57,340 bases of DNA from UBA5448 sp045536965 (GCA_045536965.1 JAZSON010000010.1:1-57340); one strand, 5' to 3'; positions 43,059-51,089 are shown, counted from the stretch's first letter. The notes: generated from the letters alone by a model not told the origin. Program-made: numbers and translations.

Positions 43059-44129
43059 TTATATGCAATACGCAACCGAGGCGAGGCGTTTTGCCGAGGC
43101 GGCCAAAGAATCCAAATAGGCAAATTCTCCAACCGAATGAATGTTGCCGCCATCGACCCCCAAATTGTCCACGGTGGGAATACCTGCATTTGTGGTATAA
43201 GCAGCATCCGAGCCGCTTAAACAGAGGCGCGGGGTGAGAACGGGTAGGTCATTTTCTGCATAAATCTCATTGATTTTATTTAAAAGGGCTGCGTTTGTCT
43301 CGCAATAGGGCATGGCGGGACGGTCGCTGATTTTTTCAAGTGTGCAGGTGCAACCTGCGATGGTAGTTTCTTTGGCTGTATGTTCAATCGTTTCGATGGC
43401 TTTGTCGTGTTGTTCTTTACTTGCAAAACGGATATCTGCCGTGAAAGAACAGTATTCTGCCACCGAGTTGGCAACCGTACCCCCTTCGATGACACCGCAG
43501 TTGCAGGTGAGTCCGTCGGGATCTTTCATTTGTTCTAAACGAATGATCTTGTGCGCCGCTTCGGCAACGGCGTTGGCCCCTTCGGTGCATTTAGCCGAAT
43601 GGGCTGCCTTGCCGTGGACCGTAAAGCGATAACGCAGGATGCCTTTCCTGACGAGCACCGCCGTGTTTTTCTGAATGCCCTCGGTGTTTAAAAACGCAAC
43701 CGCATTTTCGGCATTTTTCAGCATGAATCGAATGGTCTCTTTTTCGCTCGTTTTGCTACCTGTTTCCTCGTCGCTTTGGAGGATGAGCTTGACGGGGCGC
43801 GCGGTAAAACCGCATGTTTCCAGCGCATCGAGCGCCATGAAGGATGCGACGCCGCCGCCTTTGCAGTCCATGACACCCGGACCGATGATGCGGTTTTCCT
43901 CCCGATGTACAGGGGGCGCGCCAAAAAGTCCGAGCGGGTGCACCGTATCGATATGACCCGAAAAAACGACGGGGGGAGCCGATGATGCGGGGTTTATGGT
44001 GATGCAGATTGCGTTGCCTGCTTTTGGATGGTCCAAAATCTCAACAAGCCACCCGCGCTTATTTGCCAAATTGATAAAAATTTTACCAACATCGTCAATG
44101 AATTTGTTGATACGGCAAAAACGCTGTTT
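43059..44129 (-). pseudogene. M20-family peptidase lacking its N-terminus
   Basis: The open frame encodes most of an M20 carboxypeptidase or deacylase: metal ligand and catalytic Asp in VFSGHIDTVHP, Asp in GVMDCKGGG, Glu-Glu in LQSDEETGS, and the dimerisation domain with VHGKAAHSA. The final His region VDGGNIHSVGEF is present. The frame is open upstream only to a stop at 44130-44132, and the usual N-terminal 20-40 residues are missing. TTG 44069 has no convincing ribosome site and would start inside the fold. The break coincides with the rearranged spoVA region, so I take it as a truncated gene. Confidence 0.7.
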
Positions 44130-44193
44130 TTATGTGAAAACCCACTCAAACAGCTTACAAGCAACTAAATCTAAAGCAGTCATGCCTTTTGTG

Positions 44194-44326
44194 TTACAAT
44201 GAAATGGTTATCCAATAAATCACTCCATAGACTACGCTTGTGAGGGTGCCGTAGACGATGACGGGTCCTGCGATGATAAACATTTTTGCTCCTACACCCA
44301 TGACCAGTCCCTCGGCTTGTGTCAAT
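44194..44326 (-). pseudogene. Duplicated 3' end of spoVAC
   Basis: This stretch encodes about 41 codons matching the SpoVAC C-terminus (EGLVMGVGAKMFIIAGPVIV, then a divergent end VYGTLTSVVYGVIYW before TAA 44194-44196). Bases 44246-44318 match 45010-45082 in intact spoVAC with a single mismatch. Beyond that block the two ends differ at many bases yet both stay in frame and similar in protein. The right boundary is near 44326, with a 2-base deletion there relative to spoVAC. Confidence 0.85.
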
Positions 44327-44352
44327 ATAGGACCCATTAGTTTGCGAAAATA

Positions 44353-44381
44353 TTTACATTAAAACTGCGGTGTGCTATAAT
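44353..44381 (+). promoter_or_regulatory. Promoter of the DUF4304 gene
   Basis: TTTACA (44353-44358), 17-base spacer, TATAAT (44376-44381), 21 bases before ATG 44403, with a GAGGTGATA ribosome site between. Confidence 0.75.
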
Positions 44382-44402
44382 GAAATAAAATGAGGTGATA
44401 AT

Positions 44403-44918
44403 ATGGCAAATCGAAATATAATGTTATCTGCATTGAAAGAACACACATTTCCATTGCTGAAAGAACAAGGTTTTACCGGAAAATATCCAAACTTCAGACG
44501 CAAACTCGACAACTGTATTGAACTCATTTCATTTCAAACAAATAAATGGGGCGGATCTTTTACTATAGAAGTATCGGCTGTCTTTCCAAACGGCAAAAAC
44601 AAGAATTATGAACTATATGAAGGTGTGACTGAGGAGAGTTTTGGTGTGGAAGCGACAAATCACCGCTACAGATTGCCGGGTATGTTTGACGGATGGTTTT
44701 ATTATAGGGATGTCTATCGCAAACGCACTTTATTCTTTGGTAGCACATATCGTGATATTTCAGAAAAAGAGTCAGCCGATTTTGTACCGTCTAACGGATA
44801 CAAACTAGTTCAAAAATTCAATGAAGATACCGCAGTTCAAATATGCAAAGAAATTAACATTCAATTCAAAAAAGCGCAAAAATGGCTTACTGATTTTGAA
44901 AGTAAGAACGGAAAATAA
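44403..44918 (+). CDS. DUF4304-like protein
   Basis: A 171-residue soluble protein. It begins MANRNIMLSALKEHTFPLLK and has LKEQGFTGKYPNFRRKLDN, ELISFQTNKWGGSFTIEV and a C-terminal helix. This is the pattern of DUF4304 proteins, whose function is not known and which often sit alone in variable genome regions. It is richer in A/T than the flanking sporulation genes, runs against the operon, and has its own promoter and terminator. All this suggests a gene brought in as a unit. Confidence 0.7.
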   Translation: MANRNIMLSALKEHTFPLLKEQGFTGKYPNFRRKLDNCIELISFQTNKWGGSFTIEVSAVFPNGKNKNYELYEGVTEESFGVEATNHRYRLPGMFDGWFYYRDVYRKRTLFFGSTYRDISEKESADFVPSNGYKLVQKFNEDTAVQICKEINIQFKKAQKWLTDFESKNGK

Positions 44919-44928
44919 AGCATAATTT

Positions 44929-44957
44929 AAGGCTTGGTCATTCGACCAAGCTTTTTG
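44929..44957 (+). terminator. Terminator of the DUF4304 gene
   Basis: GCTTGGTC pairs with GACCAAGC, loop ATTC, followed by TTTTTG. It ends just before the spoVAC stop and may serve both strands. Confidence 0.8.
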
Positions 44958-45422
44958 TTAGAATAAAGTTGTTATCCAATACACAACCCCATAAATCACA
45001 CTCGCAACCGTGCCGTAGACGATGACAGGTCCTGCGATGATAAACATTTTTGCTCCTACACCCATGACCAGTCCCTCGGCTTTGGTGTCCATGGCGGGAG
45101 AAATGACGGCGTTGGCAAAGCCTGTGATGGGAACGAGGGTGCCCGCGCCCGCAAATTTTGCGATGCTGTCAAAGATGCCGATGCCCGTCAGCAGGCAGGC
45201 GAGAAAAATGAGGGTCACCGAGACGAGCGCTCCCGTGTCTTTTTCGTTTAGAGAAAGGATGGATTTGTATAGTGCGGACAATCCTTGGCCGCCCGTACAG
45301 ATGAGGCCGCCGACCAAGAAGGCAAAAACGGTGTTTTTCAAGCAGGGTGTCGCGGGAGCATGGTCTTTGGCGTATTGTTTGTATCCGATGGGTTTCTTTT
45401 TTTGGGGGGACTGTATGGGCAT
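44958..45422 (-). CDS. spoVAC: Stage V sporulation protein AC
   Basis: A 154-residue membrane protein with about four helices: FAFLVGGLICTGGQGLSALY, FLACLLTGIGIFDSIAKFAG, GTLVPITGFANAVISPAMD, then the C-terminal GVGAKMFIIAGPVIVYG and final helix. In Bacillus it is the mechanosensitive part of the dipicolinate channel. AAGGAG precedes the start. The gene is complete, but its last part is duplicated at 44194-44326, and spoVAD, normally its direct neighbour, is 2.1 kb away. Confidence 0.93.
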   Translation of the reverse strand: MPIQSPQKKKPIGYKQYAKDHAPATPCLKNTVFAFLVGGLICTGGQGLSALYKSILSLNEKDTGALVSVTLIFLACLLTGIGIFDSIAKFAGAGTLVPITGFANAVISPAMDTKAEGLVMGVGAKMFIIAGPVIVYGTVASVIYGVVYWITTLF

Positions 45423-45584
45423 TTTGGCATCTCCTTATTTGTTTTGTTTTTAAGATTCCCATTGAGATAAATTTTTATGTTTATATTGTTTGCTTTTTTA
45501 CACATTTTTTATTGCTCGTCATCTTTATACGCCTTTTTATAAACTATGTTGACATTCCCTGTTTTTCCGAGAGAAAAATATAAC

Positions 45585-45614
45585 TTGACAAAGTTTGCGT
45601 GGGTTATCTATAAT
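45585..45614 (+). promoter_or_regulatory. Promoter of the second Gfo/Idh/MocA gene
   Basis: TTGACA (45585-45590), 18-base spacer, TATAAT (45609-45614), about 50 bases before the start. Confidence 0.75.
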
Positions 45615-45665
45615 GTGGATATAACAAGTTTTTGGCTTGTGCTCTAAAAAAAGGAGATGCTGAGT

Positions 45666-46739
45666 ATGAAAAAAATTCGTGTGGGTCTTGTAGGTGTCGG
45701 ACGCGGTACGGCGTACGGCAGAGTGTTTATGCATCACGATTTGACCGAGGTTACGGCTCTTTGCGATCTCCGAGAGTCGGTTTTGAAAGAAAATGCCGAG
45801 GGCTTTCATCTTTCGGATGACGCACTTTTTACCGATTACACCGATTTTTTGGATTCAGGCCTTTTTGATTTGGTGGTTTTGGGCACACCCATTCCTTTCC
45901 ACGAAGCGCAAGTCATTGCGGCATTGAGCCGTGACATTCATGTTTTAAGTGAAGTGACGGCGGCCGATTCGGTAGAGGCGTGTAAAAATATTTACGAGGC
46001 CGTCAAAAAGAGCAAGGCGCAATATATGATGGCCGAGAATTGCAATTATATGCATTTTGTAACCGAATGGAAAAAATATGTGGATCAAGGCCTTTTGGGG
46101 GATATCCATTATGCGCAGTGCGCGTATGTGCATGAAATTCGTCAGCTGGTGGTCGATACGGACGGTAACAATCTGTGGAGAACCAAGCGCGCGCCGCTGC
46201 ACTATTGTTCTCATTCTCTCGGTCCTGTTTTGTACTGGTTGGATGACTATATCGTGCGCGGTACAGGTTCGGGTACATCCACCAATTCCTTGGGGAATAT
46301 CGGTGTCGGCAGCATCGATATGCAGGCCGCTTTGTTTGAAACGGCCAAGGGCAGAACCATTCAGCTTGTCAGAAGCTCGGTTTCTCCCCGCAAGCCCCAC
46401 TGGTGCGGATATGCTTTGTATGGTACCAAGGGCTATATCGAAACCGAAAATTACACCTCCGACAGAGCACAGCGGTATTTTATGGATACCGATACCGACG
46501 TGGTGGCCATTGCAACGAACGCTTCCAATCCCGAGGCCACCGAAGCCATGAAGGCGGGCGGTCACGGTAGCTGTGAATACTATTTGATTGATGCGTATCT
46601 CAATGCCATCGTCAACCAAAAGAAACCTCCCATCGATATTGTCAAGGCTTTGGATATGACCATTCCCGGTCTGATTGCCCACGAATGTGCCATGGAGGGC
46701 GGCGTTTGGAAGAACATGCCCGACTTTTACCGCGAATAA
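45666..46739 (+). CDS. Gfo/Idh/MocA family oxidoreductase
   Basis: A 357-residue NAD(P)-dependent dehydrogenase-like protein. The Rossmann motif is VGLVGVGRGTAYG (about 6-18), the acidic stop of strand 2 is in ALCDLRE, the helix after strand 4 has HVLSEVTAADS in place of the EKP motif, and MAENCNYMHF and HYCSHSLGPVLYWL carry the candidate catalytic residues. ATG 45666 is chosen because AAGGAG then has a 9-base spacer. It is distinct in sequence from the protein at 2998. Monocistronic; substrate unknown. Confidence 0.85.
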   Translation: MKKIRVGLVGVGRGTAYGRVFMHHDLTEVTALCDLRESVLKENAEGFHLSDDALFTDYTDFLDSGLFDLVVLGTPIPFHEAQVIAALSRDIHVLSEVTAADSVEACKNIYEAVKKSKAQYMMAENCNYMHFVTEWKKYVDQGLLGDIHYAQCAYVHEIRQLVVDTDGNNLWRTKRAPLHYCSHSLGPVLYWLDDYIVRGTGSGTSTNSLGNIGVGSIDMQAALFETAKGRTIQLVRSSVSPRKPHWCGYALYGTKGYIETENYTSDRAQRYFMDTDTDVVAIATNASNPEATEAMKAGGHGSCEYYLIDAYLNAIVNQKKPPIDIVKALDMTIPGLIAHECAMEGGVWKNMPDFYRE

Positions 46740-46760
46740 AATATACACTTTTATAAGCAA

Positions 46761-46793
46761 AGCGAGTGTCTCAAAGACACTCGCTCCATTTTT
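46761..46793 (+). terminator. Terminator of the second Gfo/Idh/MocA gene
   Basis: An 11-bp perfect stem, AGCGAGTGTCT and complement, with loop CAA, followed by CCATTTTTTT. Confidence 0.9.
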
Positions 46794-46814
46794 TTGCGAT
46801 GGTTATTTTGCATC

Positions 46815-46988
46815 ACGGGGGAGAATGTGGGAAATGAAAATATTTATGTCCAATCTGCAACATGGCAGGGAAAGGTATTGAATGAATGTAAAATGACACA
46901 CAAGCAGATTATGGAGGGCGGAAATTTGCACTTTGTGATGGGTGCTCAGCCGTCCGAATGGGCGAAAAAGGATAAGAGAAAAGCGTAA
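46815..46988 (+). pseudogene. C-terminal relic of a GH92 alpha-mannosidase-like gene
   Basis: The frame encodes NIYVQSATWQGK, then THKQIMEGGNLHFVMG and a lysine-rich end. This matches the closing beta domain of GH92 exo-mannosidases, where an IQSATLNGK-type strand and an IxxGGxLxFxMG strand end the protein. Nothing of the 600-700 residues of the catalytic part is present, and the terminator of the previous gene lies directly in front. I take it as a leftover of a deleted gene. A short independent gene is possible but no ribosome site supports it. Confidence 0.6.
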
Positions 46989-46993
46989 AAAAG

Positions 46994-47036
46994 AGCGTAT
47001 CTAAAGGTTTTTTGACTTTTAGGTACGCTTTTTTTG
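46994..47036 (+). terminator. Terminator behind the GH92 relic
   Basis: AGCGTATCTAAA pairs with TTTAGGTACGCT (one mismatch) and is followed by TTTTTTT. It survived the loss of the gene it served. Confidence 0.8.
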
Positions 47037-47043
47037 AAAGTGC

Positions 47044-47095
47044 TTGACAAATGCACGGTAGGGGGGTATACTTTTGAAAGTGAGAATCATTCTCA
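47044..47095 (+). promoter_or_regulatory. zur-znu promoter with Fur-family operator
   Basis: TTGACA (47044-47049), 17-base spacer, TATACT (47067-47072). Directly after it, at the expected transcription start, is TGAGAATCATTCTCA (47081-47095), a perfect 7-1-7 palindrome as used by Fur, Zur and PerR. The first gene encodes a Fur-family regulator, so the operon is probably autoregulated by metal. Confidence 0.85.
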
Positions 47096-47112
47096 TTTTT
47101 AGGAGTGAAAAA

Positions 47113-47535
47113 ATGAAACGCGATGGTTACATGACAAGCCAAAAAAAACGAGTTACCGCGTTTTTGGCGGCCCACAAAGAAAAGCATTTTTCCATAGAAG
47201 AGATCGCTCTCGGCTTGTCCGAAAGCGGGGTATCGGTGCCGAAAAGCACGGTGTATAGGCAGGTCAACCGACTGTTTGCCGAGGGAACTGTCAGACGGTT
47301 TGAAACCAAAGAAAAGAAATGCTTTGTTTACCAATATGCATCGGGCAGTGATGCGTGCGACCATCATTTTCATTTCAAATGTGTCGATTGCGGGCGTCTT
47401 ATGCACATGGAGTGTCCCGAATTGAATGAGGTGCGCCGTCACATTCAGGAGAGCCATGATTTTGTGATCGGTGTCGGCAGAAGTGTTTTGTATGGCGAGT
47501 GCAAGCAGTGTTTGGAGGAGAAAAAGAGCGTATGA
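47113..47535 (+). CDS. zur: Fur-family metalloregulator, probably zinc-responsive (Zur)
   Basis: A 140-residue repressor. The winged helix is VSVPKSTVYRQVNRLFAEG (about 40-58). The sensing part has the HHFHFKCVDCGRLMHMECPE segment (about 88-107) and the second Cys pair CKQC (about 132-135), which forms the structural zinc site. Linkage to znuABC argues for Zur rather than Fur or PerR. ATG 47113 follows AGGAG; the frame to 47074 covers the operator. It overlaps znuA by 4 bases. Confidence 0.88.
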   Translation: MKRDGYMTSQKKRVTAFLAAHKEKHFSIEEIALGLSESGVSVPKSTVYRQVNRLFAEGTVRRFETKEKKCFVYQYASGSDACDHHFHFKCVDCGRLMHMECPELNEVRRHIQESHDFVIGVGRSVLYGECKQCLEEKKSV

Positions 47536-48458
47536 AAAAAGTAACGGTATTTTTATTGCTTTTCGTTATGCTTTTCTCCTTTGTTTCCTGCGCAGAGCAA
47601 ACCCAAAGTGATAAATTGCAGGTATATGCCACCAATTTTACACCTTTCGATTTTGTCAGGCAGATCGGGGGCGAGCGGGTGGAGGTGACCATGCTCATTT
47701 CGCCCGGCAGTGAATCCCATTATTACGAAGCATCCCTTGCCACACTTTCCGAGATTTCGGCGGCAGATCTGTTTATATATGTCGGCGGGGAATCGGATGC
47801 TTGGGTGGAAAACTCTCGGGAGGTTTTAACAAGCGATGATCTTGTATGTTTGCCGCTGATTGACCGTGTGGCCACCTTGCAGGAGGAATTGGCTGAGGGC
47901 ATGGAGGCGGAAGACGGTGAGGAAGAAGCGGTAGCCGACGAGCATATATGGACGTCGCCGCGCAATGCAAAGATCATTGCCGAGGAAATTTGTGATGCTT
48001 TGTGCCGACTTGCGCCTGAAAGCGAAGGGTATTTTAAAGAAAATCTTAAAAAACTCAGTAAAGATCTGGATGGGTTGGATACAAGGATTCAAAGCATTGT
48101 CGCCAATGGGGAGCGCAAAACCATCGTTTTTGCCGAACGGTTCCCCTTTTTATATTTGGCGCGCCATTACGGGCTTGACTATTTTGCCGCCTTTGCGGGG
48201 TGCTCGACTCAAAATGAGCCTTCTCTTCAAACGGTGAGTTTTTTGATTGATAAAATAGAGACGGAAAATATACCCGTCGTATTTACCATTGAATTTTCAA
48301 ACGGAAAAACGGCAGATACCATTTGCGAAAGCAGCGGTTGCAAAAAACTTTTGCTTCATTCTTGTCACAACGTCTCGAAAAGCGATTTTGACAACGGGGT
48401 GACCTATGTGGACCTGATGAAGCAAAATGCCGATCATTTAGAGGAGGCATTGAACTGA
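47532..48458 (+). CDS. znuA: Zinc ABC transporter, substrate-binding lipoprotein
   Basis: A 308-residue lipoprotein (signal about 1-17, lipobox FSFVSC) of the cluster A-I metal-binding type. Metal ligands are likely the His in PGSESHYYEA (about 63), the His in DEHIWTSP (about 138) and the HSCHN motif near the C-terminus, with ERFPFLYLARHYGL in between. The flexible loop, often His-rich in zinc transporters, is acidic here (MEAEDGEEEAVADEH). It captures zinc outside the membrane for ZnuBC. Confidence 0.9.
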   Translation: MKKVTVFLLLFVMLFSFVSCAEQTQSDKLQVYATNFTPFDFVRQIGGERVEVTMLISPGSESHYYEASLATLSEISAADLFIYVGGESDAWVENSREVLTSDDLVCLPLIDRVATLQEELAEGMEAEDGEEEAVADEHIWTSPRNAKIIAEEICDALCRLAPESEGYFKENLKKLSKDLDGLDTRIQSIVANGERKTIVFAERFPFLYLARHYGLDYFAAFAGCSTQNEPSLQTVSFLIDKIETENIPVVFTIEFSNGKTADTICESSGCKKLLLHSCHNVSKSDFDNGVTYVDLMKQNADHLEEALN

Positions 48459-49162
48459 TGGCGTGTATTACAGTGGATAACGCGTCGTTTTCTTATGACG
48501 GCAGAAGTGTCGCACGGGATATTACCTTTTCGGTTTCGTCGGGCGATTATCTGTGTGTGGTCGGGGAAAACGGTTCGGGTAAATCCACGCTTTTGAAAGG
48601 GCTTTTGGGATTGAAAAAGCCGTCTGTCGGTTCGATTTTGTATGCCGACGGACTTGTACGGCGTGAAATCGGATATTTGCCGCAACAAAGCGCCATTCAG
48701 CGTGATTTTCCCGCATCTGTTCGTGAAGTGGTGCTTTCGGGTTGCTTAAACGGTAAGATCTTCCGTCCGTATTACAGACGAATAGACAAGGAAAAGGCGT
48801 ATGACAACATGAATAAGCTCGGTATTGCCCACCTTGCCGAAAAGTGTTTTCGCTCTCTTTCGGGCGGACAGCAGCAAAGGGTACTGCTTGCCCGCGCTCT
48901 GTGTGCCACCGAAAAACTGCTATTGTTGGATGAACCGACGGCGGGTCTTGACCCTCATGCCACTGCAGAGCTGTATCAACTCGTTTCCAAGATCAATGAC
49001 GATGGCATCACCGTGATCATGGTTTCTCATGATATGTCGGCTGCCATTACCTATGCAAAGCATATTTTGCACTTAAACCATCAGGTGCTATTCTATGGCA
49101 GCAAAGAGGACTATCTTGCTTCGAGCGTCGGCAAACTGTACATGCAGGGGGATGTATTATGA
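48458..49162 (+). CDS. znuC: Zinc ABC transporter, ATP-binding protein
   Basis: A 234-residue ABC ATPase. Walker A is GENGSGKST (about 36-44), the Q-loop is GYLPQQSAI, the signature is SLSGGQQQRVLLARAL (about 135-150), Walker B is LLLLDEPTAGLD and the switch His is in VSHD. It shares one base with the znuA stop and four with the znuB start. Confidence 0.95.
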   Translation: MACITVDNASFSYDGRSVARDITFSVSSGDYLCVVGENGSGKSTLLKGLLGLKKPSVGSILYADGLVRREIGYLPQQSAIQRDFPASVREVVLSGCLNGKIFRPYYRRIDKEKAYDNMNKLGIAHLAEKCFRSLSGGQQQRVLLARALCATEKLLLLDEPTAGLDPHATAELYQLVSKINDDGITVIMVSHDMSAAITYAKHILHLNHQVLFYGSKEDYLASSVGKLYMQGDVL

Positions 49163-50007
49163 GTTTTGCGGCTATGTTTTCCAATCCCGTCATTGTCTCC
49201 ATTATACTCAAGGCGCTGCTTGTCGGTGTTTTCGTTTCCCTTTGCGCCTCATTGCTGGGCGTCAGCTTGGTGCTCAAGCGATATTCCATGATCGGCGACG
49301 GTCTTTCCCACGTTGGCTTCGGCGCCATTGCGATTGCCACCGCTCTCAATCTCAGCGATGCTTATACCCTTGAAATATCGGTACCCATTGTTGTCGCGGC
49401 TGCTTTTTGCATTTTGCGATTGAGCGAAAGCAGTCACATCAAAGGAGATGCCGCCATTGCCATTTTCTCTACCTCGGCCATTGCCGTCGGTTCGCTTATT
49501 TATGAACGGGCGGGAACGGGTACTTCGGGGGATATGTGCAGCAGTCTTTTCGGAAACGCTTCCATTCTCAGTATTACGAATAAGGATCTTTTTCTGTCTC
49601 TTATTCTTTCTGCGGCGGTATTGATTCTGTTTGTCGTCTTTTATAACCGTATTTTCGCAGTGACTTTCGACGAAACCTTCGGACAGGCAACGGGTATTCG
49701 TGTGGGTACCTATAAAATGCTCATAGCCGTGCTGACCGCTGTTACCATTGTTTTGGGAATGCGGATGCTGGGAACTGTTATGATTTCGGGTATGATCATT
49801 TTTCCCGCCCTCACCTCTATGCGTGTCTGCCGCTCTTTTCGCGGCGTGATTGTTTGTTCTGCCGTTGTTTCGGTGGTTTGCTTTATCATCGGTTTTTTTG
49901 TTGCGGCGCTTATGGGGCTCAGAACGGGGCCGAGTGTCATCACCGTGAACTTGATCTTCTATCTTCTTTTTTCTCTTCTCGGAAAATGCATCGGGAGAAA
50001 CGGATGA
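49159..50007 (+). CDS. znuB: Zinc ABC transporter, permease
   Basis: A 282-residue ABC-3 family membrane protein with about eight helices: ALLVGVFVSLCASLLGVSLVLKRYSMIGDGLSHV-type N-terminal signature (about 13-46), GTVMISGMIIFPALTSMRV near 210. It forms the membrane channel of ZnuABC. Last gene of the zur operon, followed by a strong terminator. Confidence 0.93.
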   Translation: MSFAAMFSNPVIVSIILKALLVGVFVSLCASLLGVSLVLKRYSMIGDGLSHVGFGAIAIATALNLSDAYTLEISVPIVVAAAFCILRLSESSHIKGDAAIAIFSTSAIAVGSLIYERAGTGTSGDMCSSLFGNASILSITNKDLFLSLILSAAVLILFVVFYNRIFAVTFDETFGQATGIRVGTYKMLIAVLTAVTIVLGMRMLGTVMISGMIIFPALTSMRVCRSFRGVIVCSAVVSVVCFIIGFFVAALMGLRTGPSVITVNLIFYLLFSLLGKCIGRNG

Positions 50008-50020
50008 AATGAAAAAATAA

Positions 50021-50053
50021 AAATGCGTTCGAGGATTCGAACGCATTTTTTTG
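50021..50053. terminator. Bidirectional terminator, znuB / lipoprotein gene
   Basis: A 12-bp perfect stem, AAATGCGTTCGA and complement, loop GGAT, T-rich on the plus strand and A/T-rich on the minus strand. Confidence 0.85.
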
Positions 50054-50054
50054 T

Positions 50055-51089
50055 TCATTTGAGAACGAAGTGATTCAAAATGGCATCGGCTTGCGGTAAG
50101 TATGTTTCAAAGTCTGCTTCGGTGGCGGTGTATTCTATCGTGTGGAAATAACCTTCCATATCGTAAAAAGCGGTGAGGCGGCAATGGAATACAGTGCCCG
50201 AGAGGGTGTAACGGTAGGTGTAGGAGGCGGCTTCGCGTCCTGCTACCGTACACTCTTTGCCTTTGGGTGTACCGTTTTCATTTTCTTGGTCAAAGGAAAC
50301 GTCCTTGCAGGTTGTTTTTAGGCGATTGAAATGCTCGTTGACATCGTCGGCGAGGATCTTGATGCCCGAAAGGGTGGAGACGGCGGTTACACTGACCGAT
50401 GCGCCGCTATCCTTGGATTTGACAAGAATGAGACCATCGTTTTGCACAAGCTCCCAATCGGAGGGATAATTGACGGCAAAGTAGACAGCGTCGTTGGTGG
50501 CCAAAAGCATACCCGGAGCGGCGCCGTCCTGACTGCCCTTCAAGGGGGCTTTTCCGCCTGATTTTTTCGTAAATTCAACCGTTTTCAGCAAATCGTTGAT
50601 TTCGGTGACGTGGCTGTCATAGAATTCGGCAGAGGCAACGTAGGTAAAGACGTAGAGAGAGCCGTTGGTCTGACAGAGGATTTGTCTGGCTCGCAGGTCT
50701 CTGCCGCCTCCCTTGCAGGTGAAAACACAACTGACGGCAGGCTCTTTTCCAACCTGAATGTCGGCTGTTTTGACATCGCCGAGTTGGGTAAAGGTGCCCT
50801 CTAAACTCTTTTGATAATCTCCTTCGGTGTAATCCTTGAGGGTTACGCCATCGGCAAGGGGATCAAGGGTGGAAACCGAGAAGGAGGAAAGGAGGACATC
50901 GGCGGTGTTTTCCTGAAAAGCGATTTGGAAAAGGGTGTTTTCATCGCGGGTCACTACCCATCCTTGGGGATAAGTAAAGCGGATGCCCAGCGGATTGCTG
51001 CTTCCCGTTACGCCTTGTTGCTCTTCGCCGCAGGCAAAAAGGGAACAAAGCAGGGTGAGAATAACGAAAAATGTAATCAGTTTACGCAT
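50055..51089 (-). CDS. Lipoprotein with two PsbP-like repeats
   Basis: A 344-residue lipoprotein (lipobox LCSLFAC, residues 14-20). Two domains of about 150 residues seem to be copies of one fold: the first contains IRFTYPQGWVVTRD, the second FAVNYPSDWELVQND. Each ends in a TVEF or HFVLK-type helix. The YPxxW start is typical of PsbP-like or DUF1795-type proteins of unknown role. The start ATG 51089 overlaps the hemW stop by 8 bases, so it is coupled to hemW. Confidence 0.7.
   Translation of the reverse strand: MRKLITFFVILTLLCSLFACGEEQQGVTGSSNPLGIRFTYPQGWVVTRDENTLFQIAFQENTADVLLSSFSVSTLDPLADGVTLKDYTEGDYQKSLEGTFTQLGDVKTADIQVGKEPAVSCVFTCKGGGRDLRARQILCQTNGSLYVFTYVASAEFYDSHVTEINDLLKTVEFTKKSGGKAPLKGSQDGAAPGMLLATNDAVYFAVNYPSDWELVQNDGLILVKSKDSGASVSVTAVSTLSGIKILADDVNEHFNRLKTTCKDVSFDQENENGTPKGKECTVAGREAASYTYRYTLSGTVFHCRLTAFYDMEGYFHTIEYTATEADFETYLPQADAILNHFVLK

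Noticed and set aside
44958..45422. SpoVAC itself as a broken gene
   Set aside because: The frame is complete with start, ribosome site and normal C-terminus; only its 3' end is duplicated elsewhere.
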